Below are positions 17,296 through 25,719 of a DNA stretch of 64,000 nt, piece by piece. The notes under the pieces are model-generated. The model worked only from the letters and a program-made list of their open reading frames with translations, was not told where the DNA came from and made no database searches. The DNA is from JANMDS01 sp031430575 (lineage in GTDB: Bacteria; Pseudomonadota; Gammaproteobacteria; Burkholderiales; Casimicrobiaceae): the NCBI GenBank assembly GCA_031430575.1, contig JANPBT010000060.1:1-64000 (forward strand), written 5' to 3'. Both the position numbers and the translations under genes were made by a program. Every line of letters begins with the position of its first letter. The stretch's first letter is position 1.

Positions 17296-17810
17296 TGTCT
17301 GCAGTCGCGCTTACCGAGCCATTTGCGTGGGATGTGCTAGAAAGCGTGCCCGACCCTGAGCTGCCCACGCTTTCGATTTTGGACCTCGGCATTGTGCGCG
17401 CCGTGCGGGTCGCAGTCGGGCAAGCGCACATCACCCTCACCCCAACCTACTCCGGCTGCCCAGCGATTGACGCGATTACCTCCGACGTTGAAACTGCTCT
17501 AAAAGCGGCTGGATTTGCGCCGCAGGTATCGATCCAAATCGCCCCCGCGTGGACAACCGATTGGATGCGCCCGCAAGCCCGCGCAAAGCTGAAAGCGCTG
17601 GGCATCGCAGCGCCGATGCACGTTCGATCGGCGACGCAAGCAAATACGCGCGTCGTCGGCCTGCATTTGGCGCAAGATCGGGGCATCACGTGCCCGCGCT
17701 GTGAGAGCGCGCGCGTGGAGCAGCTTTCGCATTTCGGCTCTACGGCATGCAAAGCGCTCTACCGGTGCCTTGCCTGCCGCGAGCCCTTTGACTACTTTAA
17801 GCCAATTTAA
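17289..17810 (+). CDS. paaD: Phenylacetate degradation protein PaaD (MIP18-type)
   Basis: A MIP18/DUF59-family protein thought to help mature the iron-sulfur cluster of the epoxidase reductase. The protein has 173 residues; PDPELPTLSILDLGIVR is the DUF59 signature. A C-terminal four-cysteine zinc-ribbon-like segment (CPRCES...CLAC) is typical of PaaD. The start may be ATG 17289 (MVMSAV) or ATG 17295; no ribosome site decides. A diverged repeat at 17512 encodes FAPQVSIQ. Confidence 0.93.
   Translation: MVMSAVALTEPFAWDVLESVPDPELPTLSILDLGIVRAVRVAVGQAHITLTPTYSGCPAIDAITSDVETALKAAGFAPQVSIQIAPAWTTDWMRPQARAKLKALGIAAPMHVRSATQANTRVVGLHLAQDRGITCPRCESARVEQLSHFGSTACKALYRCLACREPFDYFKPI
17512..17529 (-). 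repeat. Dispersed repeat copy inside paaD (diverged)
   Basis: GATTTGCGCCGCAGGTAT on the plus strand; one core change. Encodes FAPQVS. Confidence 0.75.
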
Positions 17811-17816
17811 GACGAA

Positions 17817-18899
17817 ATGCTGAAATTTACATCGCTCAACGTTACCGATATTCAGCGTGAAACAGCGGATAGCGTATCGCTCGGTTTCAAAATACCTGCG
17901 GCGCAGATTGCCACCTTTTCGTTCCGCGCGGGGCAATTTTTAACGCTCAAAACTGCCATTGCGGGCACAGAAATACGACGCGCGTATTCGCTCTGCGTTT
18001 CGCCAGCGGCGTTTGCCAAAACGGGCGAGCTGCGCGTTGCGGTGAAAGCCGTGCGCGACGGGAAATTTTCAAATTGGGCAAATGAATCGCTGCGCGAGGG
18101 CGATGCGTTAGACGTGCTCCCGCCCGATGGCAATTTCACCGCGACATTTGATGCGGCGCATAAAAAACACTACGTTGCCTTCGCAGGCGGCTCTGGCATT
18201 ACGCCCATGCTCTCCCTCATTACCGAGGCGCTTACTACCGAGCCCAAAAGCGAGTTCACACTGGTTTACGGAAATCGATCTGTCGCGAGCATTATGTTTA
18301 TAGAAGCGCTCACTGATCTCAAAAATCGCTACGTTGATCGATTTACGCTGATGCACGTGCTCTCGGATGAGCCGCAAGAGGTCAAGCTTTTTGAAGGCCT
18401 GCTCAATCGAGAAAAGTGCGCAGCGTTGCTGACCGCGCTCATACCCGTGGCGCAGATTGATCTAGCGTTCATCTGCGGGCCCGAGCCGATGATGGATGCC
18501 GCTGAGGCCGCGCTGCTGGCCGCTGGTTTACCGGCGAGTCAGATTCGCATTGAGCGCTTTGGCGTGCCGATGCCTGCCTCTATTTCTGCGCCGCAGGTAT
18601 TGAATCTAGACACGCAAAAAACAACCGTCTTACATATCATCGCTGATGGCACCCAGCGTAAGCTGGCGCAGCGCGCAGATCAATCCGTGCTCGATGCGGG
18701 TTTACTGGCAGGCATGCCGTTACCTTACGCGTGTAAAGCCGGCGTTTGCTGCACATGCAAGGCGAAATTAATCGAAGGTCAAGTGAAGATGATCAAAAAC
18801 TTCACGCTATCGGAGCAAGAAAAAGCGCAAGGCTTTGTGCTCACCTGTCAAAGCATCGCGCTTACGGAGAAAGTTGTGGTTTCTTACGACGAGCGGTGA
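17817..18899 (+). CDS. paaE: Phenylacetyl-CoA epoxidase reductase subunit
   Basis: Transfers electrons from NADPH through FAD and a 2Fe-2S cluster to PaaAC. The protein has 360 residues: an N-terminal FAD domain (RRAYSLC), an NADP domain (FAGGSGITPMLSLI) and a C-terminal plant-type ferredoxin domain with CKAGVCCTCKAKL and a later CQS cysteine. Three repeat copies lie inside: 17892 encodes IPAAQI, 18441 (diverged) encodes IPVAQI and 18582 encodes SAPQV, the last falling in the linker to the ferredoxin domain. Last gene of paaABCDE. Confidence 0.96.
   Translation: MLKFTSLNVTDIQRETADSVSLGFKIPAAQIATFSFRAGQFLTLKTAIAGTEIRRAYSLCVSPAAFAKTGELRVAVKAVRDGKFSNWANESLREGDALDVLPPDGNFTATFDAAHKKHYVAFAGGSGITPMLSLITEALTTEPKSEFTLVYGNRSVASIMFIEALTDLKNRYVDRFTLMHVLSDEPQEVKLFEGLLNREKCAALLTALIPVAQIDLAFICGPEPMMDAAEAALLAAGLPASQIRIERFGVPMPASISAPQVLNLDTQKTTVLHIIADGTQRKLAQRADQSVLDAGLLAGMPLPYACKAGVCCTCKAKLIEGQVKMIKNFTLSEQEKAQGFVLTCQSIALTEKVVVSYDER
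17892..17909 (+). repeat. Dispersed repeat copy inside paaE
   Basis: ATACCTGCGGCGCAGATT; encodes IPAAQI. Confidence 0.92.
18441..18458 (+). repeat. Dispersed repeat copy inside paaE (diverged)
   Basis: ATACCCGTGGCGCAGATT; two changes. Encodes IPVAQI. Confidence 0.65.
18582..18600 (-). repeat. Dispersed repeat copy inside paaE
   Basis: ATTTCTGCGCCGCAGGTAT on the plus strand; encodes ISAPQV. Confidence 0.9.
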
Positions 18900-18927
18900 A
18901 CAGCAGATCACGCAAATTTAGAGCGCG

Positions 18928-19788
18928 CTACTCTTCAAGCTTAACCCGTAAAAAGCTCGCAAAACGCGGTTTACCTTGGGGCGTTTTGTCGCGATAAATA
19001 TAGGTCACCGTGCTGCCAATTTTCGGTGGATCTGCGCGCTGGGCATCGCTAAGCCCTGTACCCAACCTAAACTCAACGCCCTCTGCCGTACGCATTTGTA
19101 GCGCGCCAAGCTTTCCTTTGTGCCGCCCTTTTCCGGGTAGGTGGGCGATGACCACCGCTTCAGCATCGGCTAGCGGCTTCATCTTTTGCAGTGCTTCGTT
19201 GCGCCCCGTCATGTAAGGTGCATCGGCACGATGGAGCACCAGCCCTTCCCCACCCTGCTGCACAACTTCTTCGAGCTTGCGCCTGAGCGCGGCTTCGTTA
19301 GCGACCTGATATTGTTCAACCCAACGCAATTGCGGATTTGCTGCTGCGGTGACTATCTTTTTCAACGCTGCACTGCGCTCCCGAAAACCACCCTCGCCAT
19401 TGGGCATCTCGAAGGCCATATAAATCACCCGCTGCCACTCGGCCTCAATCGGCTCAGCTTTACGCACGATACCCGAGAGCGCATCAAATTGCCCACGCGC
19501 AAGCCACAATTCGCCATCAATCGAAGCGGGGGGAAGCTTCGCTAAAAACGATGGCGGCGCGGCGATCAATCGACCGCTGCGAAAGCGCAGCACTTTGCCA
19601 TCCCAGATCGCGCGTACCCCATCTAACTTTTCACTAACAAGAAATGGTCGCGGATCGGTACCAGACCGGTAGTCTTGCGCGAGCAGAACCAGTTCATTTG
19701 CGATTTTTGCCCGCAACGGCGAGACGCTCAGCGCGGTGACCGCTAGCACTGATAAAAACTGACGGCGATTTAAGCATTGTTGTTTCAT
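18928..19788 (-). CDS. Exported minimal ATP-dependent DNA ligase (LigE type)
   Basis: Seals nicks in double-stranded DNA using ATP. From ATG 19788 the protein has 286 residues. An N-terminal export signal with a twin-arginine-like LNRRQFLSVLAVTALS (6-21) suggests periplasmic delivery. Ligase motif I is EKLDGVR with Lys54 as the AMP-accepting residue, motif III is DGELW, motif IV EGLVLHR and motif V lies around QKMKPLADAEAVV; a short OB domain ends the protein. This is the LigE plan (signal peptide, no DNA-binding domain), a family linked by others to natural competence and biofilm in Neisseria and Haemophilus. A longer frame starts 12 codons upstream, but the signal fits the inner ATG. It lies between paaE and paaR without functional connection to them. 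Relevance to the repeats is inference. Confidence 0.9.
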   Translation of the reverse strand: MKQQCLNRRQFLSVLAVTALSVSPLRAKIANELVLLAQDYRSGTDPRPFLVSEKLDGVRAIWDGKVLRFRSGRLIAAPPSFLAKLPPASIDGELWLARGQFDALSGIVRKAEPIEAEWQRVIYMAFEMPNGEGGFRERSAALKKIVTAAANPQLRWVEQYQVANEAALRRKLEEVVQQGGEGLVLHRADAPYMTGRNEALQKMKPLADAEAVVIAHLPGKGRHKGKLGALQMRTAEGVEFRLGTGLSDAQRADPPKIGSTVTYIYRDKTPQGKPRFASFLRVKLEE

Positions 19789-19810
19789 GGGGGCAGTGTA
19801 AATCGCTTTG

Positions 19811-19820
19811 GTCGTACGAC
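19811..19820. promoter_or_regulatory. Palindrome in the divergent LigE/TetR promoter region
   Basis: Perfect 10-bp palindrome GTCGTACGAC, 31 bases before the TetR-family gene. It differs from the paaA operator. It could be an autoregulatory site or chance. Confidence 0.25.
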
Positions 19821-19850
19821 GCAAATCACGTTCACGCTATCATTGCGGCT

Positions 19851-20474
19851 ATGCCACGAGGTAAAGCCGAAACCCACGCGCTGCAGCGCGATACGATCTT
19901 AAATACCGCCGCCGATACTTTCGCGCAGGTGGGGTATGCGAGCGCGACGATGGCCCAAATCGCCGCCCGCTGTGGCGTATCGAAATCGCTTCTGTATCAC
20001 TACTACGCGAGCAAAGATACGATCCTCTATGATTTGCTCGACCACTATACGCGCCGGCTTTTAGAAATCGTTGATGGCGTGGATAAGCTCAAGCTTTCAC
20101 CGCGTGAAAAAATCGACGAAATGATCCGTCGATTTGTGTTTGAATATGAACACTCGCGCGCGCGCCATACCGTCCTTTTACGCGACGTACGCTTCTTACC
20201 CGAAGCGCAGTGCAATCGCGTCATCGATGCCCAACGCAAAATGGTCGAAACCTTCGCGCGTAATATCAGTGCTGCTGAAAAACTTTCGCTCGCGCGCAGT
20301 AAAGCGCTGGCCATGGCGCTATTTGGCATGATTAACTGGACGTTCACGTGGTTGCGACCCGCGGGTGAATTGTCTTATGCTGCGTTCGCAGAAACCGTCG
20401 TTGCCTTTATGCGTGGTGGGCTCTCGCCTGCGGCTCAGTTCTTAAACTCTCCACCGTCTTCTTCACGAAAGTAA
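19851..20474 (+). CDS. paaR: TetR-family regulator, probable PaaR
   Basis: A DNA-binding repressor of 207 residues. The N-terminal helix-turn-helix (about 13-60) includes AAADTFAQVGYASATMAQIA and CGVSKSLLYHYYASKDTIL. The C-terminal ligand domain matches TetR regulators associated with phenylacetate genes. It is followed after 4 bases by paaF and lies close to paaABCDE, whose promoter holds a TetR-like palindrome. Phenylacetyl-CoA would be the expected inducer by analogy; this is not shown by the sequence. The C-terminus SPAAQF may derive from a diverged repeat (about 20424-20440). Confidence 0.82.
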   Translation: MPRGKAETHALQRDTILNTAADTFAQVGYASATMAQIAARCGVSKSLLYHYYASKDTILYDLLDHYTRRLLEIVDGVDKLKLSPREKIDEMIRRFVFEYEHSRARHTVLLRDVRFLPEAQCNRVIDAQRKMVETFARNISAAEKLSLARSKALAMALFGMINWTFTWLRPAGELSYAAFAETVVAFMRGGLSPAAQFLNSPPSSSRK

Positions 20475-20478
20475 ATTT

Positions 20479-21252
20479 ATGGATGAACTCGTCCTCACGG
20501 AAATCAAAGGCAAAGTCGCCACCTTGCGGCTCAATCGCCCAGAGAAACTCAATGCGCTAAATGATGGCTTAGCCGATGCGCTTGGTAAGGCACTGCTCGC
20601 TGCGGAAGCCGATCCTAATATTCATTGCATCGTGATTACGGGCGGCGAAAAAGCTTTCGCGGCTGGTGCCGACATCAGTGCCATGGCAGATTTCGATTAC
20701 GCAGACGTCTTTAACGCAAACTTCATTTCTCGAAACTGGGAAGTGTGTAAGCAGATTCGTAAACCGATCATCGCAAGTGTCGCGGGCTACGCACTGGGCG
20801 GTGGCTGCGAGCTGGCGATGATGTGCGACATGATTATCGCCGCTGACAACGCAAAATTTGGACAACCCGAAATCTCTATCGGCACGATCCCCGGCATGGG
20901 TGGCACCCAGCGCCTGCCACGCGCGATTGGTAAAGCCAAAGCAATGGAATGGTGCTTGACCGGTGGCATTTACGCAGCGCAAGACGCAGAAAAAGCAGGC
21001 TTGGTCGCTCGGGTCGTACCTGCGGCGCAACTTTTCGACGAAACGATGGCGATTGCAGAAAAAATTGCGTCGTTCTCGCTTCCCATCATCATGAAAATTA
21101 AAGAATCGATCAACCAGGCTTACGAAATGCCACTCGCTGCTGGAATGCTTTTCGAGCGCCGCGAGTTTCATGCCACATTTGCGACCGATGATCGGCGCGA
21201 AGGCATGGCCGCATTTTTAGCAAAACGCAAGCCCGTATTTAAAAATACCTAA
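20479..21252 (+). CDS. paaF: Enoyl-CoA hydratase, probable 2,3-dehydroadipyl-CoA hydratase
   Basis: Hydrates 2,3-dehydroadipyl-CoA to 3-hydroxyadipyl-CoA. The 257-residue crotonase has ITGGEKAFAAGADISAM (oxyanion hole) and ALGGGCELAMMCDMIIA, with the catalytic glutamates in GCELAMM and KFGQPEISIGTIPGMGGTQR. Position directly after the TetR gene supports the PaaF role; a general fatty-acid enoyl-CoA hydratase is the alternative. The diverged repeat at 21017 encodes VPAAQL. Confidence 0.88.
   Translation: MDELVLTEIKGKVATLRLNRPEKLNALNDGLADALGKALLAAEADPNIHCIVITGGEKAFAAGADISAMADFDYADVFNANFISRNWEVCKQIRKPIIASVAGYALGGGCELAMMCDMIIAADNAKFGQPEISIGTIPGMGGTQRLPRAIGKAKAMEWCLTGGIYAAQDAEKAGLVARVVPAAQLFDETMAIAEKIASFSLPIIMKIKESINQAYEMPLAAGMLFERREFHATFATDDRREGMAAFLAKRKPVFKNT
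21017..21034 (+). repeat. Dispersed repeat copy inside paaF (diverged)
   Basis: TACCTGCGGCGCAACTTT; change in the right arm. Encodes VPAAQL. It is the only clear copy between 18.6 and 25.4 kb. Confidence 0.7.
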
Positions 21253-21288
21253 CCTCATTTTTCGTCCGTTATCACTACACTGCGCGCC

Positions 21289-21966
21289 ATGCGACTGCTG
21301 CTTGTTGAAGACGACCCCCTACTTCGCGAATCGCTCACGCTCGCGTTACGCCATGCGGGGTACAAAGTCGATGCCGCTGTTGATGGCGTGGCTGCCGATG
21401 CGGCATTGACCACAAAGGAAGCGTATTCCGTCGTCGTATTAGACCTAGGGCTGCCGAGGATGGAAGGCTTGCAAGTGCTCAGTGCCCTACGCGCACGGCG
21501 CGATTCAACGCCGGTATTAATTCTCACTGCAATGGATGAGGTTGACACGAAAGTGCGTGCGCTCGATCGTGGCGCCGACGATTACTTGGTAAAACCATTT
21601 TCAATCGCCGAGCTCGAAGCGCGATTGCGGGTAATGCTCAGGCGAAGTGTGCAGCGCTCTGATAACCTGATGTATGTCGGAAGTCTGATTTTCAATGGCA
21701 CGTCGCGAACGCTTACAACCGACCGCGATGAACGGATTGAACTAAGCGCACGCGAAATTGCGCTGCTGGAGCTGCTCATGCGCCACGCGCCGCATTGGGT
21801 CAGCAAAGACACCTTAACCGATCAACTCGGCTCATGGGATGCAGAGCTCACACCCAATGCGATTGAAGTTGCGGTGCATCGTTTACGCAAACGACTGCAG
21901 CCCCACAATACTGAGATCATCGTCGTGCGCGGGCTCGGTTACACCATTCAATCGCGCAGCGCATGA
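21289..21966 (+). CDS. OmpR/PhoB-family response regulator
   Basis: A 225-residue regulator: receiver domain 1-115 with the acidic pair ED-D near residues 7-9, phospho-acceptor Asp52 in VVLDLGLPRMEG and the Lys in YLVKPF; C-terminal winged-helix DNA-binding domain (about 125-222) ending VRGLGYTIQ. It resembles QseB/TctD-type regulators. The stop overlaps the start of the kinase gene by 4 bases. The co-transcribed kinase and the downstream MHS transporter suggest control of carboxylate or related uptake, as for TctD; this is inference. Confidence 0.92.
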   Translation: MRLLLVEDDPLLRESLTLALRHAGYKVDAAVDGVAADAALTTKEAYSVVVLDLGLPRMEGLQVLSALRARRDSTPVLILTAMDEVDTKVRALDRGADDYLVKPFSIAELEARLRVMLRRSVQRSDNLMYVGSLIFNGTSRTLTTDRDERIELSAREIALLELLMRHAPHWVSKDTLTDQLGSWDAELTPNAIEVAVHRLRKRLQPHNTEIIVVRGLGYTIQSRSA

Positions 21967-23327
21967 GTCTGGTCAGTAGGCTCTTGGAGTGGCTATTTCC
22001 ACCCCTACTTTTTTTGTGGCTCGCAACTTCCATTCTCACGTTCGTCAGCCTCCATAATTTACTCGACGATTCCGTCGATCAACGCTTAATGGATGCAAGC
22101 GTTCATGTGCATCGGCTCTGGCAAGGGGTAGGCCGCTCAGAAAGCAAAGTACGCCCGCTTCTATTAGGCGTAGGAGGTGAAAACGCACGCAGCTTTAAGG
22201 TCGCGATCCTCGATGGAAGCGATAACGAAATTGTCTCGACGTTTGCGTTACCGGTCGTCATCGGGAGTTCTGCTTCGCGCGATGTTGTGGAGATCATGAA
22301 TATCGACGATACCAGTGCCCACTGCGCGTTACGGCGTTTTGACGGAGAAACAGCATTTGCAACGCGCGTTCTGGTATGCGATTTATCGGATACGCGTACC
22401 GTGCAAAGTCTTGTTCTTTTTCGTCATATCGTGGGGCCTCAATCGCTCATTTTGCTAATCGCAATGGCGTTGGTATGGTACGGCCTCGGCTATATCTTGC
22501 GCCCGCTTTCTGTTTTGCGCATGGATTTAGATAAGCGCGAGATTGACGATTTAAGGGCGATTAATCTCACCGGTGCGCCTAAAGAGCTTGAGCCGCTATT
22601 GAGCGCTATCAACCACTTAATGCAGCGTCTGAGCGCTGGCTTTGACAGTCAGCGACGGTTTATCGCTAACGCAGCGCACCAGTTGCGCACCCCGCTCGCG
22701 GCAATCAACACCCGCATCGAGTTGGCGCAACAACTTTTGCGGGACGGCAAAGCGTCGCAAGCAAGCGAGGTTCTCGATGCCCAAAGTAAGCTCACCGCCC
22801 GCACAACGCGATTAGCAAATCAACTGCTGACCTTGGCACGCAGCGAAACACCGCAGACAGATGACTCAAAAAGCGTCGTGCTCATCACCCAGTGTGTCGC
22901 AAACGTGCTTGCCCGCATTGGCGCGCGCGCGCAAGAAAATCAGATTGAACTCACCTATGAAGAAATCGGCGATACCCCGCGCTGGCATTTAGAGGGCAAC
23001 CAAACGATGATCGAAGAGGCGATTGCAAATGTTTTAGAAAATGCGATTGCGGCTGCGCCAAGCGCGTCCGAAGTGCAGTGCGTTGCCGATGCCAGCGTGG
23101 GCGAAATTCGGATCTACGATGCGGGCGAAGGCATTGATCCGAGCGAACGCGAGCGCATCTTCCTGCCTTTCGTTCGTGGCGCGACTTCCGCCCACCCCGG
23201 CAGCGGTCTTGGGCTCACGATTGTCCGTGAAATCATGCGCCAACACGGAGGCGATGTCACACTCGCAGACCGAATGCCCGCTCGTGGGGCGTGCGTCATT
23301 CTTGCGTTCAAACGCACGGCGAATTAA
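21963..23327 (+). CDS. Sensor histidine kinase
   Basis: A 454-residue inner-membrane kinase. Helices at about 9-30 and 155-180 flank a periplasmic sensor region. The H-box FIANAAHQLRTPLAA has His239; the N-box VLENAIAAA, the G1 box DAGEGI and the G2 box GSGLGLTIVREI follow. The architecture is like QseC/TctE. It overlaps the response-regulator gene by 4 bases. The periplasmic domain is not one I can name, so the signal is unknown. Confidence 0.93.
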   Translation: MSLVSRLLEWLFPPLLFLWLATSILTFVSLHNLLDDSVDQRLMDASVHVHRLWQGVGRSESKVRPLLLGVGGENARSFKVAILDGSDNEIVSTFALPVVIGSSASRDVVEIMNIDDTSAHCALRRFDGETAFATRVLVCDLSDTRTVQSLVLFRHIVGPQSLILLIAMALVWYGLGYILRPLSVLRMDLDKREIDDLRAINLTGAPKELEPLLSAINHLMQRLSAGFDSQRRFIANAAHQLRTPLAAINTRIELAQQLLRDGKASQASEVLDAQSKLTARTTRLANQLLTLARSETPQTDDSKSVVLITQCVANVLARIGARAQENQIELTYEEIGDTPRWHLEGNQTMIEEAIANVLENAIAAAPSASEVQCVADASVGEIRIYDAGEGIDPSERERIFLPFVRGATSAHPGSGLGLTIVREIMRQHGGDVTLADRMPARGACVILAFKRTAN

Positions 23328-23356
23328 CGATCGTCATATATGAAGCGTTACTCTAA

Positions 23357-23378
23357 ATGGCATATTTTTTAATGCCAT
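23357..23378. promoter_or_regulatory. Inverted repeat between kinase and transporter
   Basis: Arms ATGGCAT and ATGCCAT separated by 8 T-rich bases, 30 bases after the kinase stop. It could be a weak terminator or an operator for the transporter gene. Confidence 0.4.
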
Positions 23379-23471
23379 GCGGGTGTTTTGGCTCTCGTAA
23401 GGCCAGCGTAAGGTTCATTGTCTAACCTTCAAAAACCGTGGCGATCACAAGCCACCTAATAGGAGAGACAC

Positions 23472-25157
23472 ATGGCAATTCAGCAATCCTCAGTAGGCAG
23501 CATCGCAAACGAGAAATCGCGCGCGATGACCGCCGAAGAGCGCAAAGTCATCTTTGCGTCGTCGCTAGGCACCGTATTTGAGTGGTATGACTTTTATCTA
23601 TATGGCTCACTCGCAGCCATCATCGCAAAAAACTTTTTCTCAGGTCTTGACCCAAATTCAGCATTGATTTTTGCGCTACTTGCTTTTGCAGCAGGCTTTA
23701 TCGTACGTCCCTTCGGCGCGATTTTCTTTGGTCGCTTAGGCGACATGATTGGCCGTAAATACACCTTCCTCGTCACGATTTTGATCATGGGCTTGTCTAC
23801 CTTTTTGGTCGGCTTGCTACCGGGCTACGCATCGTGGGGCTTTGCTGCGCCGGTAATCTTGATCGCCCTGCGTTTATTGCAAGGTTTGGCTTTGGGTGGT
23901 GAATATGGCGGCGCTGCAACCTATGTCGCCGAGCACGCACCACAAGGCAAGCGCGGCGCGTATACCGCCTGGATTCAAACGACTGCAACGCTAGGCTTAC
24001 TGCTTTCGCTGATGGTGATCTTAGGCACGCGGATGTGGCTGGGCGAAAAAGAATTCGGTGAGTGGGGCTGGCGCATTCCGTTTTTGCTCTCCGCTGTTTT
24101 GCTTGCAATTTCAGTCTGGATTCGCTTGAGCATGGCCGAGTCTCCTGCTTTCCAAAAGATGAAATCAGAAGGCAAGACTTCAAAAGCACCGCTCAAAGAA
24201 TCATTTGGCGAGTGGAAGAATATGAAGATCGTCATTCTCGCCTTGATCGGCGCGGTGATGGGTCAGGCCGTAGTCTGGTACACAGGGCAGTTTTACGCTT
24301 TGTTCTTCCTGCAAAACGTGCTTAAAGTAGATATGCAAACGGCGAACTTGCTCGTTGCAGCATCGCTTATCGTGGGTACGCCATTCTTTGTCGTCTTTGG
24401 TAGCTTGTCCGACAAGATTGGGCGTAAGCCAATTATCTTGGCCGGTATGTTGCTCGCCGCGCTCACTTATCAGCCACTTTTCAAAGCGCTGACCAATGCT
24501 GCAAATCCAGCGCTCTACGCAGCCCAAGCTAAATCACCGGTCTCCGTGACTGCCGACATGAGCGAATGTTCATTCCAGTTCAACCCGACCGGCACTGCAA
24601 AATTCACCAATTCTTGCGATGTTGCCAAGCAAGTTCTGTTGACTAACTCAGTCAGCCATGAGACTTTAGCGGGCGCACCAGGCAGCACAGCGACCATCAA
24701 AATTGGCGATAAAGTCATTGAAGCTTACGACGCTAAGAAAGTCACTGGCGACGAAGGCAAAAAACGCGACGCGGAGTTCAAAAAAGCGGTCGCCGATGCG
24801 GTCAAAGCTGCAGGCTATCCAGCCAAGGCCGATACCGCCCAGATCAACTATCCCGTTGTTTTCGGTATCTTACTTCTACTGGTGATTTATGTGACGATGG
24901 TCTACGGCCCAATCGCTGCCATGCTGGTTGAGCTCTTCCCAACCCGCATTCGCTACACCTCGATGTCGCTGCCGTACCACATTGGTAACGGTTGGTTCGG
25001 TGGCTTACTGCCAACGATTGCCTTCGCCATGAATGCCCAAAACGGCTCGATCTTCCACGGCCTGTGGTATCCAATCGGCGTGGCTGCGGTATGCTTCGTA
25101 ATCGGTTTATTGTTCCTACCGGAGACGAAAGACGTTGATATTTACGCTAAAGACTAA
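23472..25157 (+). CDS. MHS-family metabolite:H+ symporter with a large loop insertion
   Basis: A 12-helix major facilitator of the metabolite:H+ symporter branch (relatives: ShiA, ProP, KgtP). Signatures are FASSLGTVFEWYDFYLYG at the start and GRLGDMIGRKYTF between helices 2 and 3. It is 561 residues, about 110-120 longer than typical members, because of an extra-membrane segment at about 345-462 before TVMVYGP-like helix 10; this segment is Lys/Ala-rich, has two Cys (ECSF, NSCDV) and no recognised domain. The ATG follows AGGAGAG. The preceding two-component system may regulate it. The substrate is unknown. Confidence 0.9.
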   Translation: MAIQQSSVGSIANEKSRAMTAEERKVIFASSLGTVFEWYDFYLYGSLAAIIAKNFFSGLDPNSALIFALLAFAAGFIVRPFGAIFFGRLGDMIGRKYTFLVTILIMGLSTFLVGLLPGYASWGFAAPVILIALRLLQGLALGGEYGGAATYVAEHAPQGKRGAYTAWIQTTATLGLLLSLMVILGTRMWLGEKEFGEWGWRIPFLLSAVLLAISVWIRLSMAESPAFQKMKSEGKTSKAPLKESFGEWKNMKIVILALIGAVMGQAVVWYTGQFYALFFLQNVLKVDMQTANLLVAASLIVGTPFFVVFGSLSDKIGRKPIILAGMLLAALTYQPLFKALTNAANPALYAAQAKSPVSVTADMSECSFQFNPTGTAKFTNSCDVAKQVLLTNSVSHETLAGAPGSTATIKIGDKVIEAYDAKKVTGDEGKKRDAEFKKAVADAVKAAGYPAKADTAQINYPVVFGILLLLVIYVTMVYGPIAAMLVELFPTRIRYTSMSLPYHIGNGWFGGLLPTIAFAMNAQNGSIFHGLWYPIGVAAVCFVIGLLFLPETKDVDIYAKD

Positions 25158-25172
25158 CGGAGGTTATGCATC

Positions 25173-25322
25173 ATGTGGAAACTCATACTTGGTTTTGTAA
25201 TTTTTGCTGCGCTAGTCATGTTCATGCTCTTAAAGGGCGGTGACATTGATATGGGTGGCGAGCGACATGATGCGCCGATGACTGCGCCGCCACCCGCGGC
25301 GAGCGAGCCTGCAAAAAAGTAA
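25173..25322 (+). CDS. Small single-helix membrane protein (49 aa)
   Basis: Begins MWKLILGFVIFAALVMFMLL, a membrane helix, followed by a polar Asp/Gly/His stretch and a Pro/Ala-rich tail ending in AKK. A strong GGAGG lies 9 bases before the ATG, and the gene begins 15 bases after the transporter stop and before the terminator, so it is co-transcribed. It could be an accessory subunit or stabiliser of the MHS transporter. I do not recognise a named family. Confidence 0.75.
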   Translation: MWKLILGFVIFAALVMFMLLKGGDIDMGGERHDAPMTAPPPAASEPAKK

Positions 25323-25398
25323 GCCGCAATATTCAATTCGTAGCGGAGATCGCTTGCGCACTGCGTGGGCTTTTCTCCTACAAACGATGATGTGTTTT

Positions 25399-25430
25399 AG
25401 CCCCGAGGCTCTCTCCTCGGGGCTTTTTTT
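25399..25430 (+). terminator. Intrinsic terminator after the transporter operon
   Basis: Stem AGCCCCGAGG / CCTCGGGGCT with a short loop and seven T. It ends the transporter/small-protein unit. Confidence 0.92.
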
Positions 25431-25467
25431 ATTTCGCTAGATACAAAGTGTCACGCCCAGAAGAGCG

Positions 25468-25485
25468 ATACCTGCGGCGCAGATT
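25468..25485 (+). repeat. Dispersed repeat copy
   Basis: ATACCTGCGGCGCAGATT, 38 bases beyond the transporter terminator. Confidence 0.9.
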
Positions 25486-25701
25486 CGCGCGTTTCGGGTT
25501 TTTCGCACGCTTCCTTTTTTCGTTTCGCGTTAAAACAGTTAGCCGAAAAACTGATGGTTTGTTGATGCAGCGGACGGTGAAACAACTTCAATCGCAGCAC
25601 ACAAAATCTCCGTATCGTATTGCAACTTTGCGCACTTCGAAAGTCGCTTCACGTGACTACAGCGAGCTGGAGCGGAATCAAGATCACCTCAGAATATGCC
25701 G

Positions 25702-25719
25702 TTTTCGCGCCGCAGGTAT
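25702..25719 (-). repeat. Dispersed repeat copy (diverged)
   Basis: TTTTCGCGCCGCAGGTAT on the plus strand; the left core base has changed. Confidence 0.7.
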
